Below are positions 15,910-25,876 of a stretch of 64,000 nt of DNA, piece by piece. The stretch is taken from positions 1 through 64,000 of the forward strand of contig JACSRU010000095.1 in the NCBI GenBank assembly GCA_014879575.1. Direction: 5' to 3'. The notes beneath the pieces are model-generated. The model saw nothing but the letters and a program-made list of their open reading frames with translations. It ran no database searches and had not been told where the DNA came from. The stretch's first letter is position 1; every line of letters begins with the position of its first letter. Origin of the DNA: Chthoniobacterales bacterium (GTDB lineage Bacteria; Verrucomicrobiota; Verrucomicrobiia; Chthoniobacterales; Terrimicrobiaceae). A program made the translations under genes and the position numbers.

Positions 15910-16800
15910 ATGAAACCAAAATCTTCCACCAGCCCATCCACGGACACGCTCACCACCGCTTCGGCTACGACCGAGGAAACAATGCGACAATACATCACGT
16001 TGCTGTTGGCCGGCAATGACAAAGGCGGAATCGGCAAATCGACCACGACAGCCAACGTGGCCGACGGCTTGAATACGCTCGGCTACAAAGTCCGGCTCGT
16101 CGACGGCGACGGGACCAACGAAACCCTGCAAGACCTCGTGCCTGGCATCGAGCAGCTCCGCTACAAAAGCGAAATCGCTATGAACGACTTCATCGGAGGC
16201 CTGCGCCAACGCGATGAGGACATCGTCATGGTAGATCTCCCTGGCGACTCGGGGGAAGTCCTCGCGGACTACTTTACTCCGGCCCGTATCGAACTGCTCA
16301 AACAAAACGGCATTCGTCTCGTGATCGGCCTCACCCTCACCCAGCACATGGATTCCACCCGGGGAGCCGTGGTCTGGGCGGAAACTTTCCACGGCCAGGT
16401 GGACTTCATCGGTCTGGCCAACGGCAGCGAGACGCCAATCGCGGAGCAGTTTTCGCTCGAAAATGTCAATGGCGGCGATGACATCGCCCAGATCATCGAA
16501 AACCGCCTTATCGTGGTGCCGAGATTCGGCGACCTCATGCTTCACCACCAGAGCCGTCGCCGCGCCGTGCCCTCGGCCTATCTCGGCGGGGGCGAGGCGG
16601 CCCGCGAGCTCAACTTCAACTTCATTGACGAGTCACCCTGGCGCACCCACCACCAAGCCGTCGTCGCCTCCGTCGCGGCCCATGCGGTTTGGCTCACTGG
16701 AAAGCCCATCCCCAAACCGGAGTTTGCCCAAGCAGAGCCCCCGCACAGCGCCAAACGCACCGCAGCAGCCAGCAGCCTCCGTAAGGCGGTCAAAAAATAG
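15910..16800 (+). CDS. parA: ParA/MinD-family ATPase
   Basis: A 296-residue P-loop ATPase of the ParA type, probably for stable maintenance of the excised element or positioning of the transfer apparatus. The deviant Walker A motif NDKGGIGKSTTTANV lies near residue 38 and retains both lysines; Walker B is IVMVDLPGDSG. The start is ambiguous: ATG 15910 gives a Ser/Thr-rich leader, ATG 15982 would begin just before the first beta strand. The C terminus is Ala/Pro-rich and basic. The following gene, eight bases on, encodes a membrane protein and is probably co-transcribed. Confidence 0.82.
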   Translation: MKPKSSTSPSTDTLTTASATTEETMRQYITLLLAGNDKGGIGKSTTTANVADGLNTLGYKVRLVDGDGTNETLQDLVPGIEQLRYKSEIAMNDFIGGLRQRDEDIVMVDLPGDSGEVLADYFTPARIELLKQNGIRLVIGLTLTQHMDSTRGAVVWAETFHGQVDFIGLANGSETPIAEQFSLENVNGGDDIAQIIENRLIVVPRFGDLMLHHQSRRRAVPSAYLGGGEAARELNFNFIDESPWRTHHQAVVASVAAHAVWLTGKPIPKPEFAQAEPPHSAKRTAAASSLRKAVKK

Positions 16801-16807
16801 CCATGCC

Positions 16808-17431
16808 ATGAAAAGCGACCACCCATCCTACCGTGACCGCCTTATCGCGCGTGTGCGTCCGGAATTCCGATCCGAAGCAGACCGCTTCCTTCGGGGCTAT
16901 TCCAACAATCCCAACGAGCCCATTTTCTGGTTTTTCGTGATGCTGGCCGATGAGTCGGCCAGCACCCGCGCTGAAATTGAAGAGCAAAAGCGGCGTATCT
17001 CCGTCCTCACAGGGCCGGATTACTGGCACCGCATTCTCTTCTCCTGGGTACTCGTGCCGATCCTGCTGGCGGCCTTCGTCCTGGGGGGCATCGCCTATCT
17101 CAATCACCAGAACATGACTGCGATCCGCAAACTCACGGAACATCCTGCGGAAATCGCCGCTTACTCCGGGAATACGCTCAAGGCGCTTCAACTTGCCAAT
17201 GATAACGCCGCCAATATCAACGCCGCCGCCGATCTGCTTAACGTACCCGAGCTCGGCGCGGAATGGAAAGACGGCAAGCTGGTTGTGGTGGTTCCCCAGA
17301 ATTCCGTGTTGGTCACAGATTTCAACGAACGTTTCAAACGGATTACCTTTATCGGGGACCTTCGCAAGATCTTCGGAAACTCTCAGAGAATTCACGATAA
17401 CCGTGAAAAGGAGAAACCAGCTTCTCCTTAG
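16808..17431 (+). CDS. Membrane-anchored protein linked to parA, unknown
   Basis: A 207-residue protein with one clear transmembrane segment (ILFSWVLVPILLAAFVLGGI, about residues 77-96), a helical N-terminal cytosolic part and a C-terminal part likely outside the inner membrane. Similar small single-pass proteins occur in conjugative operons, but I recognise no family. ATG 16808 follows the parA stop closely, so translation is likely coupled. Confidence 0.65.
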   Translation: MKSDHPSYRDRLIARVRPEFRSEADRFLRGYSNNPNEPIFWFFVMLADESASTRAEIEEQKRRISVLTGPDYWHRILFSWVLVPILLAAFVLGGIAYLNHQNMTAIRKLTEHPAEIAAYSGNTLKALQLANDNAANINAAADLLNVPELGAEWKDGKLVVVVPQNSVLVTDFNERFKRITFIGDLRKIFGNSQRIHDNREKEKPASP

Positions 17432-17595
17432 CCGGCGGCATAAACATCCTTTGTGAGAGCTCCGCTCTCTGGTCGCCCCCGGATTCCAGAATTTCCGTCC
17501 GCTCGGCTCCCGAGATGCTGAATATCGCCGTCCGGAGACATTGCACGGGTTCGAGCGCGCTTCTCCTCGACTTTTCATCAAGGTGATGCAGTCTG

Positions 17596-17787
17596 ATGAG
17601 CGCGATGCCCTCCAAAAAGTCCTCTGATCAGGCCTCAGAAATCCAGCCGTCCGGCACGCGGATTACGGTGACGTTACCCCCAAGTGATTATTCGGAGGTT
17701 CGTCGCATGGCGAAGGAGAAAAAAGTCTCCGCCTCGTGGATCGTTCGGGATGCCGTCGAAAAGTATATTCAGGGGGCTGCGAAATAA
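17596..17787 (+). CDS. Ribbon-helix-helix regulator heading the defence island
   Basis: A 63-residue CopG-like protein. The core TRITVTLPPSDYSEVRRMA followed by KEKKVSASWIVRDAVEKYI is a textbook ribbon-helix-helix fold: one strand, then two amphipathic helices. Its TAA shares a base with the ATG of the giant helicase gene (TAATG at 17785-17789), so it is the first gene of the defence operon and the obvious candidate for its autoregulator. It lacks a partner toxin, which argues for regulator rather than antitoxin. Confidence 0.8.
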   Translation: MSAMPSKKSSDQASEIQPSGTRITVTLPPSDYSEVRRMAKEKKVSASWIVRDAVEKYIQGAAK

Positions 17788-20700
17788 TGCGCAGCGTTTT
17801 CCAGTTTCGGGACACGCTCATTCAGGAATACGCGAGCTTTTCCCGCAGTTTCACCCGGATCCTGGCCGATGACATTGCCAGCCATGTGGAAGCGGAGTAT
17901 GAGCGGGCGCGTTACTGGCCGGAGCCGCTGATTCAGATCAATCCGAATTATCTCCGAGCCAAGACGGTTGATGAGCTTGTTGAGGAAGGCAGTCTGCACC
18001 CCATGTGCGGGAAAATATTCCGCTACGAAGATCGAAATGGGGATTCCCAGCCGATCCGTCTGTTCAAACATCAGCAAGAAGCACTATCGAAAGCGGCATC
18101 TGGGGAGAGTTATGTCGTGACGACGGGAACTGGATCAGGCAAGTCGCTCGCCTTTTTCATTCCGATCATCAATCGCATCCTGACCGAAAAGGCAGCGAAT
18201 CCAGAAAAGCGAACCCGCGCCATCATCATTTACCCGATGAACGCGTTGGCCAACAGCCAGCTCGAGGAGGTTCATAAATTCTTGTCGAATGTGAGTGGCG
18301 TCGACTCACCGCTGACGGTCGAGCGCTATACAGGCCAGGAAGAGGCTTCAGTCCGAAACCGGATCGCGCAAAATCCCCCGGACATCCTCCTGACCAACTT
18401 CATGATGTTGGAGTTGATCCTCACCCGTTACGAGCCCATCGACCGACAGGTCGTCGAGCATTGTGCAGGGTTGAAATATCTCGTTCTTGATGAACTCCAC
18501 ACCTACCGGGGTCGTCAGGGCGCGGACGTTGCTTTACTGGTTCGGCGCCTCCGAGAACGCTTCCGAACAAAAAACCTCATTTGCATCGGAACTTCAGCCA
18601 CCATGGCGAGCACCGGCACGGAAGAAGATCGGCGCACTACTGTTGCTACCGTTGCCTCAAAACTCTTCGGACAGGCGATTCCTCCATCGAATGTCATCGG
18701 GGAAACGCTGGAGCGAATTACCAATCGCCACGAAAGCTTGGAATCCATCCGCCCCCTTTTGCCACAGGCAGTCGGTAGGACGGAATTTTCATGGCCATCG
18801 ACTGATGCGTTCTCGAAGGATCCCCTCGCGATTTGGGTCGAATTGAACCTCGGGTTGACCCTCCGGCCGGAAGGCGGGCCGCAACGGGCCCGCCCCATGT
18901 CCATTACCGAGGCCGCGGGGCTTCTTGCCCGCGATTCAGATGTTTCGCAGGAAGAGGCTCGCGCGACGTTGGAGGCATTCCTCATTGCGGCTCAGAGTTT
19001 CCAAAACTCCGACGGCCGCTCCCCATTTGCTTTTAAACTCCATCAATTCATCAGCGGGCCCGGAAAGGTACTCTGCACGCTCGAAGACGACAGCAAGCGG
19101 TTCATCACGTTGGATTCGCAACGTTTCGCGCCCAACCGCCAGGAGCAAAGTGTTTTCCTCTTCAGTACCCATTTTTGCCGGGAATGCGGGCAAGAGTATC
19201 ACCCAGTCTGGGAAAATCCCGAGAGCCAACCGAACTTTACACCGCGCGAAATTGACGATGTCGGGGCCGAGGATCGGGAGGAAAAATCAGGGTTTCTGGC
19301 TCCCGTGCGCCCGGGTCAGGACTTTCGCGGAAACCTCTCGGAGTTCCCCGAAACGTGGATCGACACCTCAAAAGAAGAACCGCAACTAAAGCCCGCCTAT
19401 CGGTCGGCCAAACCCATCCCCGTGATGGTCGACCCAAATGGACGGGCCGGCGGCGGGCGGCGGTATTGGTATATTCCGGGGAAATTCCGGTTTTGTCTCA
19501 ACTGTAGTCAACTGCACGACGCCTACGGGCGGGACATCAACCGACTCTCCGGCTTGTCGGGCGAAGGTCGTTCCTCGGCGACCACCATGCTGACGCTCTC
19601 GATGTTGCGTCAGCTTTTTGACGAGACCGCGGGCAGCGTCACGTCGAACGACCCACGCAAGCTCCTCGGGTTCACCGACAATCGGCAGGACGCGGCGTTG
19701 CAAGCAGGGCACTTCAACGATTTCGTTTTTCTTTTGATCCTGCGCTCAGGACTGATTGGCGCTCTTCGACAGAATTCCAATGTCCTTCAGGAAGATCGTC
19801 TCAGCGAGGCGGTTTTCGATTCGTTGGGCTTCGGTCAATCCGATCCGGGAGTTCTTGCGGAATATCTTCGTGATCCCGGCCTTCTAGGTCTGGGTCTGCG
19901 GGAAGCGCAAAAAGCCGTTCGATTTGTGCTCGGCTACCGACTCATCCGTGATTTGCGAAAAGGTTGGCGATACAACAATCCCAACTTGGACCAGTTGGGC
20001 CTGTTGCGCATCAGCTACACCGGACTCGACGAGTTTGCGGCCAGCGACTCTGTGTTCAAAACCAGCGACCTCCTTTCCAGACTTTCAGGGCCGGAACGCG
20101 CCGCCTTCGCACGGCTCATCTTCGACGAGTTGGTCAAAAACCTGTGCATCGAATCCCGCTTCCTCGACGGCATGGAGCACGAGCGCATGCGTGGCGCCAT
20201 CTACAACTACCTGACTGACCGGTGGTCCTTCGGAGAAGATGAAAAGCTACTCACGACCAAGTATCTAATTCTCGACAAACGACCCGACAGCAAGGGGCGT
20301 CAGAGGTTGGATTTGGTTGGTGGCGGTCCGGGCTCTCGCCTCGTGCGGAATTTGAAATACGCTACGTTTTGGAAAGACTCCGCACTCTCCGACCGAATCG
20401 GCGATCTATCGCGCCAGGAACTGGTGGACTTGATCCGCACTTTCCTCAAGCTCGCGGAGATGCACGGCTACGTTCAAAGCCAGGGCCTCGACAATAACAA
20501 GCTAACCGGATGGACGCTGAAATCCGCCTCGCTGAAGTGGACCTTGACCGAAAATCTGGAAGAGCCGAGTGGCTCGTCCCGGAATGCATTCTTTCACCAA
20601 CTTTACCTGACGATTGCGTCAGTCCTCACATCGCAGTCCCATCCGCTCTTCGACTTCGAGGCCCACGAACACACGGCTCAAGTTGATGCCGAAAAGAGGA

Positions 20701-23069
20701 AAGTTCTGGAGCAACGATTCCGCCGAAACACTCGGGATTTTGAGGAATGGGAGGGAAACCCGGACAACAAGGGGCCAATGCCCAAACTGCCGGTTCTCTA
20801 CTGCTCACCAACCATGGAACTTGGCGTGGATATTTCCGCGCTGAATACGGTGTTTCTGCGGAACATGCCGCCCACACCGGCGAACTATGCTCAGCGCAGT
20901 GGCCGCGCCGGACGATCGGGGCAGGCTGCCTTGGTGGTCACCTATTGCGCCGCGATGAGTCCGCACGACCAATGGTTTTTCCACCACGCCAACGACATGG
21001 TGCATGGTGTGGTGAAGGCTCCCACACTCGAACTCGCCAACCGCGATTTGATCGAGAGCCACCTTCACGCAGTCTGGCTGGCGAACGTGGAATATGAGCT
21101 GGATTCCAGCATCGCTCCGCTTCTGGATCTGGAGAAGCCGGAGAAGTCAGTCATTTCAGCGCTTCGGGAACGGTTTGAGGAACCTGCAGTTCGCGCTCGC
21201 GCAGTCGATCAGGTTCGGCAGGTTCTCGCCCAAGTTCAGGACGAATTCACCCCGGAAAACGCACCTTGGTTCACTCCAGATTTTGCCGAGTTGGTCATTG
21301 CGGGCAGCGCGGCGGCATTCGATGCGGCGTTTGACCGCTGGCGCGAACTCTACAACGGCGTTCAGCGGCAGATGGAGGCTTCCAACAAAATCATCCAAAG
21401 CCCCGCCACCAGCCAGAAGGACCGTGAGAACGCGAATCGGCGTTACCAGGACGCGAAAAACCAGTTCTCGCTCCTCCTAAAATCCGGCAGCCAGAACAAC
21501 GATTTCTACACATTCCGCTATCTGGCGAGTCAGGGCTTCCTGCCCGGGTATAACTTCCCCCGACTGCCTTTGATGGCGTGGATTCCTTCGCAAGGGAAAA
21601 AGCGCAACGGTCAGGATGACAAAGGCAGCATGGTCAGCCGCCCGCGGTTTCTGGCGTTGTCCGAATTTGGCCCGCGAAGCCTCATTTACCACGAAGGCCG
21701 AATGTTCCGCGTGGATCGTGCGAAGCTCAACATCCACAGCTCCGATTCGATCTCAGCGGACTCAAAGCTCGCGACCATCACTGCCCGCGTGTGTATCCAT
21801 TGCGGTTACGGTCATCTGGGAGACGACACCAACCCTGAGCCACTCTCGGACGTTTGCGAGCATTGCCGACAACCGTTGGCGGACGAAGGCCGCATCAACA
21901 GCCTCTATCGCATCGAGACGGTGGAGACAACGGTTCAGGAGCGCATCTCAGTGAACGAAGAGGAGCGCCAGCGCCAGGGCTTCGAACTCCAAACCACCTA
22001 CCGGTTCATGCCGGGTCCAGGTGGCGCGCCGGAAGTGTTTTATTCTTCTGTTAAATACCGCGACGAGATCGTGGCAACGCTCACGTATTCTCCCGCCGCG
22101 CGCATTTGGCGAATCAATAAAGGATGGCGGCGCCGCAAGGACAAAAAGCAGCTCGGCTTCGTGATCAATCCGATTAGCGGGCGATGGAGTAAGCAGGACA
22201 GTCCGAATGAAGAGTCTTCCGAAGATCAGCCGGAGAAGATCGCCCAAAAGGAGCCGACTCAGCTCATCGTTCCCTTCGTCGAGGATCATCGCAATATTCT
22301 CATTCTCACCCCGTCGAAGCCGTTGTTGGAAGGGGCGATGGCGACCCTTCAGGCCGCGCTCAAGCGAGGGATGACGCAGACTTTTCAGATCGAGGAATCC
22401 GAACTCGTCGTCGAGGCGTTGCCAGATCGGCAGAACCGCAAGTCTCTCCTGTTTTATGAGGCTGCCGAAGGCGGGGCGGGCGTTTTGAGCCGTATCGCCC
22501 GGGATGCCGATCAGATGGCCACCGTGGCGCGGACGGCGCTTCAAATCATGCATTTCAACCTGCCGCCAACAGCGTTCGAGCCCGCGGATCTCTCGTCGTT
22601 CGAGGAGCGCACGGAAGAAGGCGAGCGCATTTGCGAGGCGGGCTGCTACCAATGCCTGCTTTCCTATTACAATCAGCCGGACCACGATTTGATCAATCGT
22701 CGCGATCTGACCGCACAAACATTTCTGGCTCAACTGGCCAACGGGGCGGTCCTCCGAAATGTCATTTCCGCAGAGGAGGCGGACACATCATCACTCCTCG
22801 GTGCCTGGTTGAGTGAAATCTCCCGTTTGGGATTGCGCCCCCCGAACTCGACCAACACGGAAATCCAGCAAGGGCGATGGACCGTGGATGCTTTGTATAA
22901 ATCCAATCGGGCACTGGTCATTTTCTCCACTCCCGACCCCGAGTTGCTCACGTATGCCGAGGATCGCGGATACACGATCATCCAGTTTCCGGATGACTCG
23001 CTCCAATGGCCCGAAGTCTTCGCGGCAAATCCCGAAATCTTTGGCCCAATGCCCACCGTCACCACATGA
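17787..23069 (+). CDS. Giant DEAD/DEAH helicase with C-terminal DUF1998 (DruE/DrmAB-like)
   Basis: A 1760-residue superfamily 2 helicase. Walker A VTTGTGSGKSLAFF lies at about 111-124, the DEAH-type motif is LDELHTYRG (about 232), motif III is TSATMAS (about 267), and the helicase C-terminal motifs are LGVDISALNTV and YAQRSGRAGRSG (about 1011-1045). Zinc-like Cys pairs occur at FCRECGQEYH, FCLNCSQLH, CIHCGYGH and CEHCRQ. The end, CEAGCYQCLLSYYNQPDHDL (about 1616-1635), is the DUF1998 signature. The size matches Druantia DruE, or a fusion of DISARM DrmA (helicase) with DrmB (DUF1998). It probably translocates on phage DNA as the core effector. It overlaps the RHH gene in front and the SNF2 gene behind. 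Confidence 0.85.
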   Translation: MRSVFQFRDTLIQEYASFSRSFTRILADDIASHVEAEYERARYWPEPLIQINPNYLRAKTVDELVEEGSLHPMCGKIFRYEDRNGDSQPIRLFKHQQEALSKAASGESYVVTTGTGSGKSLAFFIPIINRILTEKAANPEKRTRAIIIYPMNALANSQLEEVHKFLSNVSGVDSPLTVERYTGQEEASVRNRIAQNPPDILLTNFMMLELILTRYEPIDRQVVEHCAGLKYLVLDELHTYRGRQGADVALLVRRLRERFRTKNLICIGTSATMASTGTEEDRRTTVATVASKLFGQAIPPSNVIGETLERITNRHESLESIRPLLPQAVGRTEFSWPSTDAFSKDPLAIWVELNLGLTLRPEGGPQRARPMSITEAAGLLARDSDVSQEEARATLEAFLIAAQSFQNSDGRSPFAFKLHQFISGPGKVLCTLEDDSKRFITLDSQRFAPNRQEQSVFLFSTHFCRECGQEYHPVWENPESQPNFTPREIDDVGAEDREEKSGFLAPVRPGQDFRGNLSEFPETWIDTSKEEPQLKPAYRSAKPIPVMVDPNGRAGGGRRYWYIPGKFRFCLNCSQLHDAYGRDINRLSGLSGEGRSSATTMLTLSMLRQLFDETAGSVTSNDPRKLLGFTDNRQDAALQAGHFNDFVFLLILRSGLIGALRQNSNVLQEDRLSEAVFDSLGFGQSDPGVLAEYLRDPGLLGLGLREAQKAVRFVLGYRLIRDLRKGWRYNNPNLDQLGLLRISYTGLDEFAASDSVFKTSDLLSRLSGPERAAFARLIFDELVKNLCIESRFLDGMEHERMRGAIYNYLTDRWSFGEDEKLLTTKYLILDKRPDSKGRQRLDLVGGGPGSRLVRNLKYATFWKDSALSDRIGDLSRQELVDLIRTFLKLAEMHGYVQSQGLDNNKLTGWTLKSASLKWTLTENLEEPSGSSRNAFFHQLYLTIASVLTSQSHPLFDFEAHEHTAQVDAEKRKVLEQRFRRNTRDFEEWEGNPDNKGPMPKLPVLYCSPTMELGVDISALNTVFLRNMPPTPANYAQRSGRAGRSGQAALVVTYCAAMSPHDQWFFHHANDMVHGVVKAPTLELANRDLIESHLHAVWLANVEYELDSSIAPLLDLEKPEKSVISALRERFEEPAVRARAVDQVRQVLAQVQDEFTPENAPWFTPDFAELVIAGSAAAFDAAFDRWRELYNGVQRQMEASNKIIQSPATSQKDRENANRRYQDAKNQFSLLLKSGSQNNDFYTFRYLASQGFLPGYNFPRLPLMAWIPSQGKKRNGQDDKGSMVSRPRFLALSEFGPRSLIYHEGRMFRVDRAKLNIHSSDSISADSKLATITARVCIHCGYGHLGDDTNPEPLSDVCEHCRQPLADEGRINSLYRIETVETTVQERISVNEEERQRQGFELQTTYRFMPGPGGAPEVFYSSVKYRDEIVATLTYSPAARIWRINKGWRRRKDKKQLGFVINPISGRWSKQDSPNEESSEDQPEKIAQKEPTQLIVPFVEDHRNILILTPSKPLLEGAMATLQAALKRGMTQTFQIEESELVVEALPDRQNRKSLLFYEAAEGGAGVLSRIARDADQMATVARTALQIMHFNLPPTAFEPADLSSFEERTEEGERICEAGCYQCLLSYYNQPDHDLINRRDLTAQTFLAQLANGAVLRNVISAEEADTSSLLGAWLSEISRLGLRPPNSTNTEIQQGRWTVDALYKSNRALVIFSTPDPELLTYAEDRGYTIIQFPDDSLQWPEVFAANPEIFGPMPTVTT

Positions 23070-25870
23070 GCGCGGTCACTCTTCCATCATTTTCCCCAGG
23101 ATCATTGGTGCGCGCTCGCGGTCGCGAGTGGGTTGTTCAGCCCGGCGGTAGTAGCACGGCCGTTCACCTTCGTCCTCTGGGCGGCTCGGATTCCGACATC
23201 ACCACCCTGATTCCGGAACTGGAGCCGGAGCCTCCCAACTCGGCGGTTTTCCCGGATCCCGATCCCGCCATGCGCGGCAATCACACGGCAGCACTGTTGC
23301 TACGCGACGCGCTTCAGCTCAAGCTCCGCTCGGGTGCCGGCCCATTCCGCTCGTTTGGAAATATCGCTGTCGAGCCGAGAGCGTATCAATTAGTCCCGCT
23401 GCTGATGGCGCTGCGCTTGCCGACCGTGCGCTTGCTCATCGCGGACGACGTCGGCATCGGCAAAACAATCGAGGCCGGGCTGGTCGTCCGGGAACTCTAC
23501 GACCGCGGAGAAATCACGCGCTTCGCCGTCCTGTGCCCTCCGCACTTGGTGGACCAATGGCAGGCCGAGCTTCAACGGCACTTCCATCTTCAGGCCGTGG
23601 CGCTCACCGCCTCCAGCGTAACGCGTCTGGAAAAATCTCTTCCTCCAGGCGTGTCTCTCTTCGAGCACCATCCGTTCGTCATCGTCAGCCTCGACTACAT
23701 CAAGAGCGAGCGGCATCGAGCGCACTTCCTCTCGATTGCGCCGGAATGCATTATCGTGGATGAAGCCCACACTTGCTCGACCGGCGGTCAGGGCAAGCAG
23801 CTCCGATTCGAGTTGCTCCAGCATCTCGCTGAGGACGAAGCCCGCCATCTTCTGCTCCTCACCGCCACCCCGCATTCCGGCGACGATTCGGCGTTTCACA
23901 ATCTTCTCTCGTTGCTGAGAAAAGACTTCGGCGCCCTCGCGGAAGGCAGCGAAGCCGAGCGCCGAAAACTGCGTGAAGATCTGGCCCGCTATTTTGTGCA
24001 GCGCCGCCGCAAGGACATCGAGGAATGGCAGGACGCCAGCGTGTTCCCCAAGCGGATGACGACCGAGATCACCTACAATCTCACCGGCGAATGGGGCGAT
24101 TTTTTCGACGCGGTTCAAACCTACTGCGTCCAGCTCGCAGAGCGCACCGAGGCCAAGGGTGGAACTGCTCAGCACATGATCTGGTATGCCACGCTCGCGC
24201 TTCTGCGCTGCGTGTCGTCTTCACCCGCCGCGGCGGAGCGTGCGCTCACCACGCGGCTCACCGGCACCGACGAAGAAATGATGGCGCTCGCCGACGACAT
24301 GCGGCTCCGGGACGGTGATGGCTCGGATTTGAGTTCCGATGACGTCGAGCCAGCGGCCGGCATCGATGAAGCCGCCTCGCTCACCGCATTGATCACCAAA
24401 GCCCGCGCACTCAGCGGCCAATCCGGCGATCCAAAACTCAAGGCACTCGTCACGCACCTTCGCAAACTGCTGGAAGAAGGTTTCCGCCCGGTGGTTTTCT
24501 GCCGCTATATCGCGACAGCAAACTACGTCGCCGCCGAGCTCAAACAGCATTTCAAGAAAGCCAAGGTGGACGCGGTCACGGGGGAATACACACCAGAAGA
24601 ACGCGAACTCCGCGTGAATGCCCTCGCGGAAAGCGACCAGCCGATTCTCGTCGCTTCCGATTGCCTTTCCGAAGGTATCAATCTCCAGCACGGCTTCACC
24701 GCCGTGGTTCACTACGACCTCGCGTGGAACCCGACCCGCCACGAACAGCGCGAAGGTCGGGTGGACCGGTTTGGCCAGAAAGAGCCTGAGGTTCGATGCA
24801 CCATGCTCTACGGGCAGGACAATCCGGTGGACGGCTTTATCCTCAATGTGATCCTGCGCAAGGCGGACGCCATCCGCCGCGAACTCGGTGTGCTCGTGCC
24901 GCTGCCGCAGGACGAGCAACGGATCAATCAGGCCGTCATCAAATCCGCCCTGCTCAAACGCCAGCGGCAATCGGCCTCAGGTCGCCAGTTGGAGTTCCAA
25001 TTGGACGACGAGACCGCCGCCAGCCTCAAGCCGTTGGATACGGCGTGGGAAGACGCGATGGAAAAGGCCCGTGCCAACCGCACCGTCTTTGCACAGCGCC
25101 GTCTCCGGCCCGAGGAAGTGCTTCCCGAATGGCAGCGCCAACTCCAGCTCATCGGCGACGAGTCGTCCATCGCTCGGTTTGTCCGCAATGCCTGCTCTCG
25201 CCTCAATGCACCCTTGGAGCCGTCACGAAACGCCTGGCGCTTCAACCCCCGGCACTTGCCATCGCAACTCAAGGAACGTCTGGATCAGGAATCCCTCGAC
25301 CGGGAGTTGACGATCGACTTCCACTACCCGCCGAACCCGAACGCCCAGTTCATTCACCGCACCCATCCGTTGGTAGCGATACTTGCGGATACCCTGCTCG
25401 AGGGCGCGTTGCAGGATGCCTCTCCGCTCGCCGCGCGCTGCGCCGCCACCGTCAGCGCGGATGTCTCCACGGTCACCACACTGTTCCTGCTCCGCCTGCG
25501 CCATCAGCTGTCCTACAAAAAGCGCGAATTATCCCGCACCCTGATGGCGGAGGAAACCCTGGCCCTCGCACTGGAGGGTCGCCAAAACCCACGCTGGCTG
25601 GATGACTCACAGGTGATCCAACTCCTCGACCTCACGCCCAGCGGAAATCTTGGCGATGCCGCTGCACGGAAGGAGATCGAGCACGCCATTACGTTTTTCC
25701 GCAGCAACACTCCGCAATTCGAAACCCTCGCGAGCCAACGCGCCGATGCGCTTCTGGCCGACCACCGCCGTGTCCGCGAAGCCGCCCGAGATCTCGGCAG
25801 TTACGAGGTGAATCCCTGCCTGCCGGTGGACCTCATCGGCGTTTACGTTCTCCTCCCCGACAGTCTGTAA
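23066..25870 (+). CDS. drmD: SNF2-family helicase, DrmD-like (DISARM class 1)
   Basis: A 934-residue SNF2-like ATPase. After an N-terminal region (SLVRARGREWVVQPGG) come GPFRSFGNIAVEPRAYQLVP, Walker A IADDVGIGKTIEAG (about 126-139), DEAH in IIVDEAHTCS (about 229), TATPHSG (about 264), and in the second RecA lobe SDCLSEGINLQH, WNPTRHEQREGRVDRFGQ (about 531-572). This arrangement and wording agree with DrmD of class 1 DISARM. Its ATG overlaps the stop of the giant helicase (ATGA). In DISARM, drmD is one of the two genes that define class 1, alongside the adenine methylase that also follows here. Confidence 0.8.
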   Translation: MSAVTLPSFSPGSLVRARGREWVVQPGGSSTAVHLRPLGGSDSDITTLIPELEPEPPNSAVFPDPDPAMRGNHTAALLLRDALQLKLRSGAGPFRSFGNIAVEPRAYQLVPLLMALRLPTVRLLIADDVGIGKTIEAGLVVRELYDRGEITRFAVLCPPHLVDQWQAELQRHFHLQAVALTASSVTRLEKSLPPGVSLFEHHPFVIVSLDYIKSERHRAHFLSIAPECIIVDEAHTCSTGGQGKQLRFELLQHLAEDEARHLLLLTATPHSGDDSAFHNLLSLLRKDFGALAEGSEAERRKLREDLARYFVQRRRKDIEEWQDASVFPKRMTTEITYNLTGEWGDFFDAVQTYCVQLAERTEAKGGTAQHMIWYATLALLRCVSSSPAAAERALTTRLTGTDEEMMALADDMRLRDGDGSDLSSDDVEPAAGIDEAASLTALITKARALSGQSGDPKLKALVTHLRKLLEEGFRPVVFCRYIATANYVAAELKQHFKKAKVDAVTGEYTPEERELRVNALAESDQPILVASDCLSEGINLQHGFTAVVHYDLAWNPTRHEQREGRVDRFGQKEPEVRCTMLYGQDNPVDGFILNVILRKADAIRRELGVLVPLPQDEQRINQAVIKSALLKRQRQSASGRQLEFQLDDETAASLKPLDTAWEDAMEKARANRTVFAQRRLRPEEVLPEWQRQLQLIGDESSIARFVRNACSRLNAPLEPSRNAWRFNPRHLPSQLKERLDQESLDRELTIDFHYPPNPNAQFIHRTHPLVAILADTLLEGALQDASPLAARCAATVSADVSTVTTLFLLRLRHQLSYKKRELSRTLMAEETLALALEGRQNPRWLDDSQVIQLLDLTPSGNLGDAAARKEIEHAITFFRSNTPQFETLASQRADALLADHRRVREAARDLGSYEVNPCLPVDLIGVYVLLPDSL

Positions 25871-25876
25871 ATCTTC

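Noticed and set aside
17596..17787. Antitoxin of a TA pair
   Set aside because: No toxin gene is adjacent; the gene shares a base with the helicase, so a regulator is more likely.
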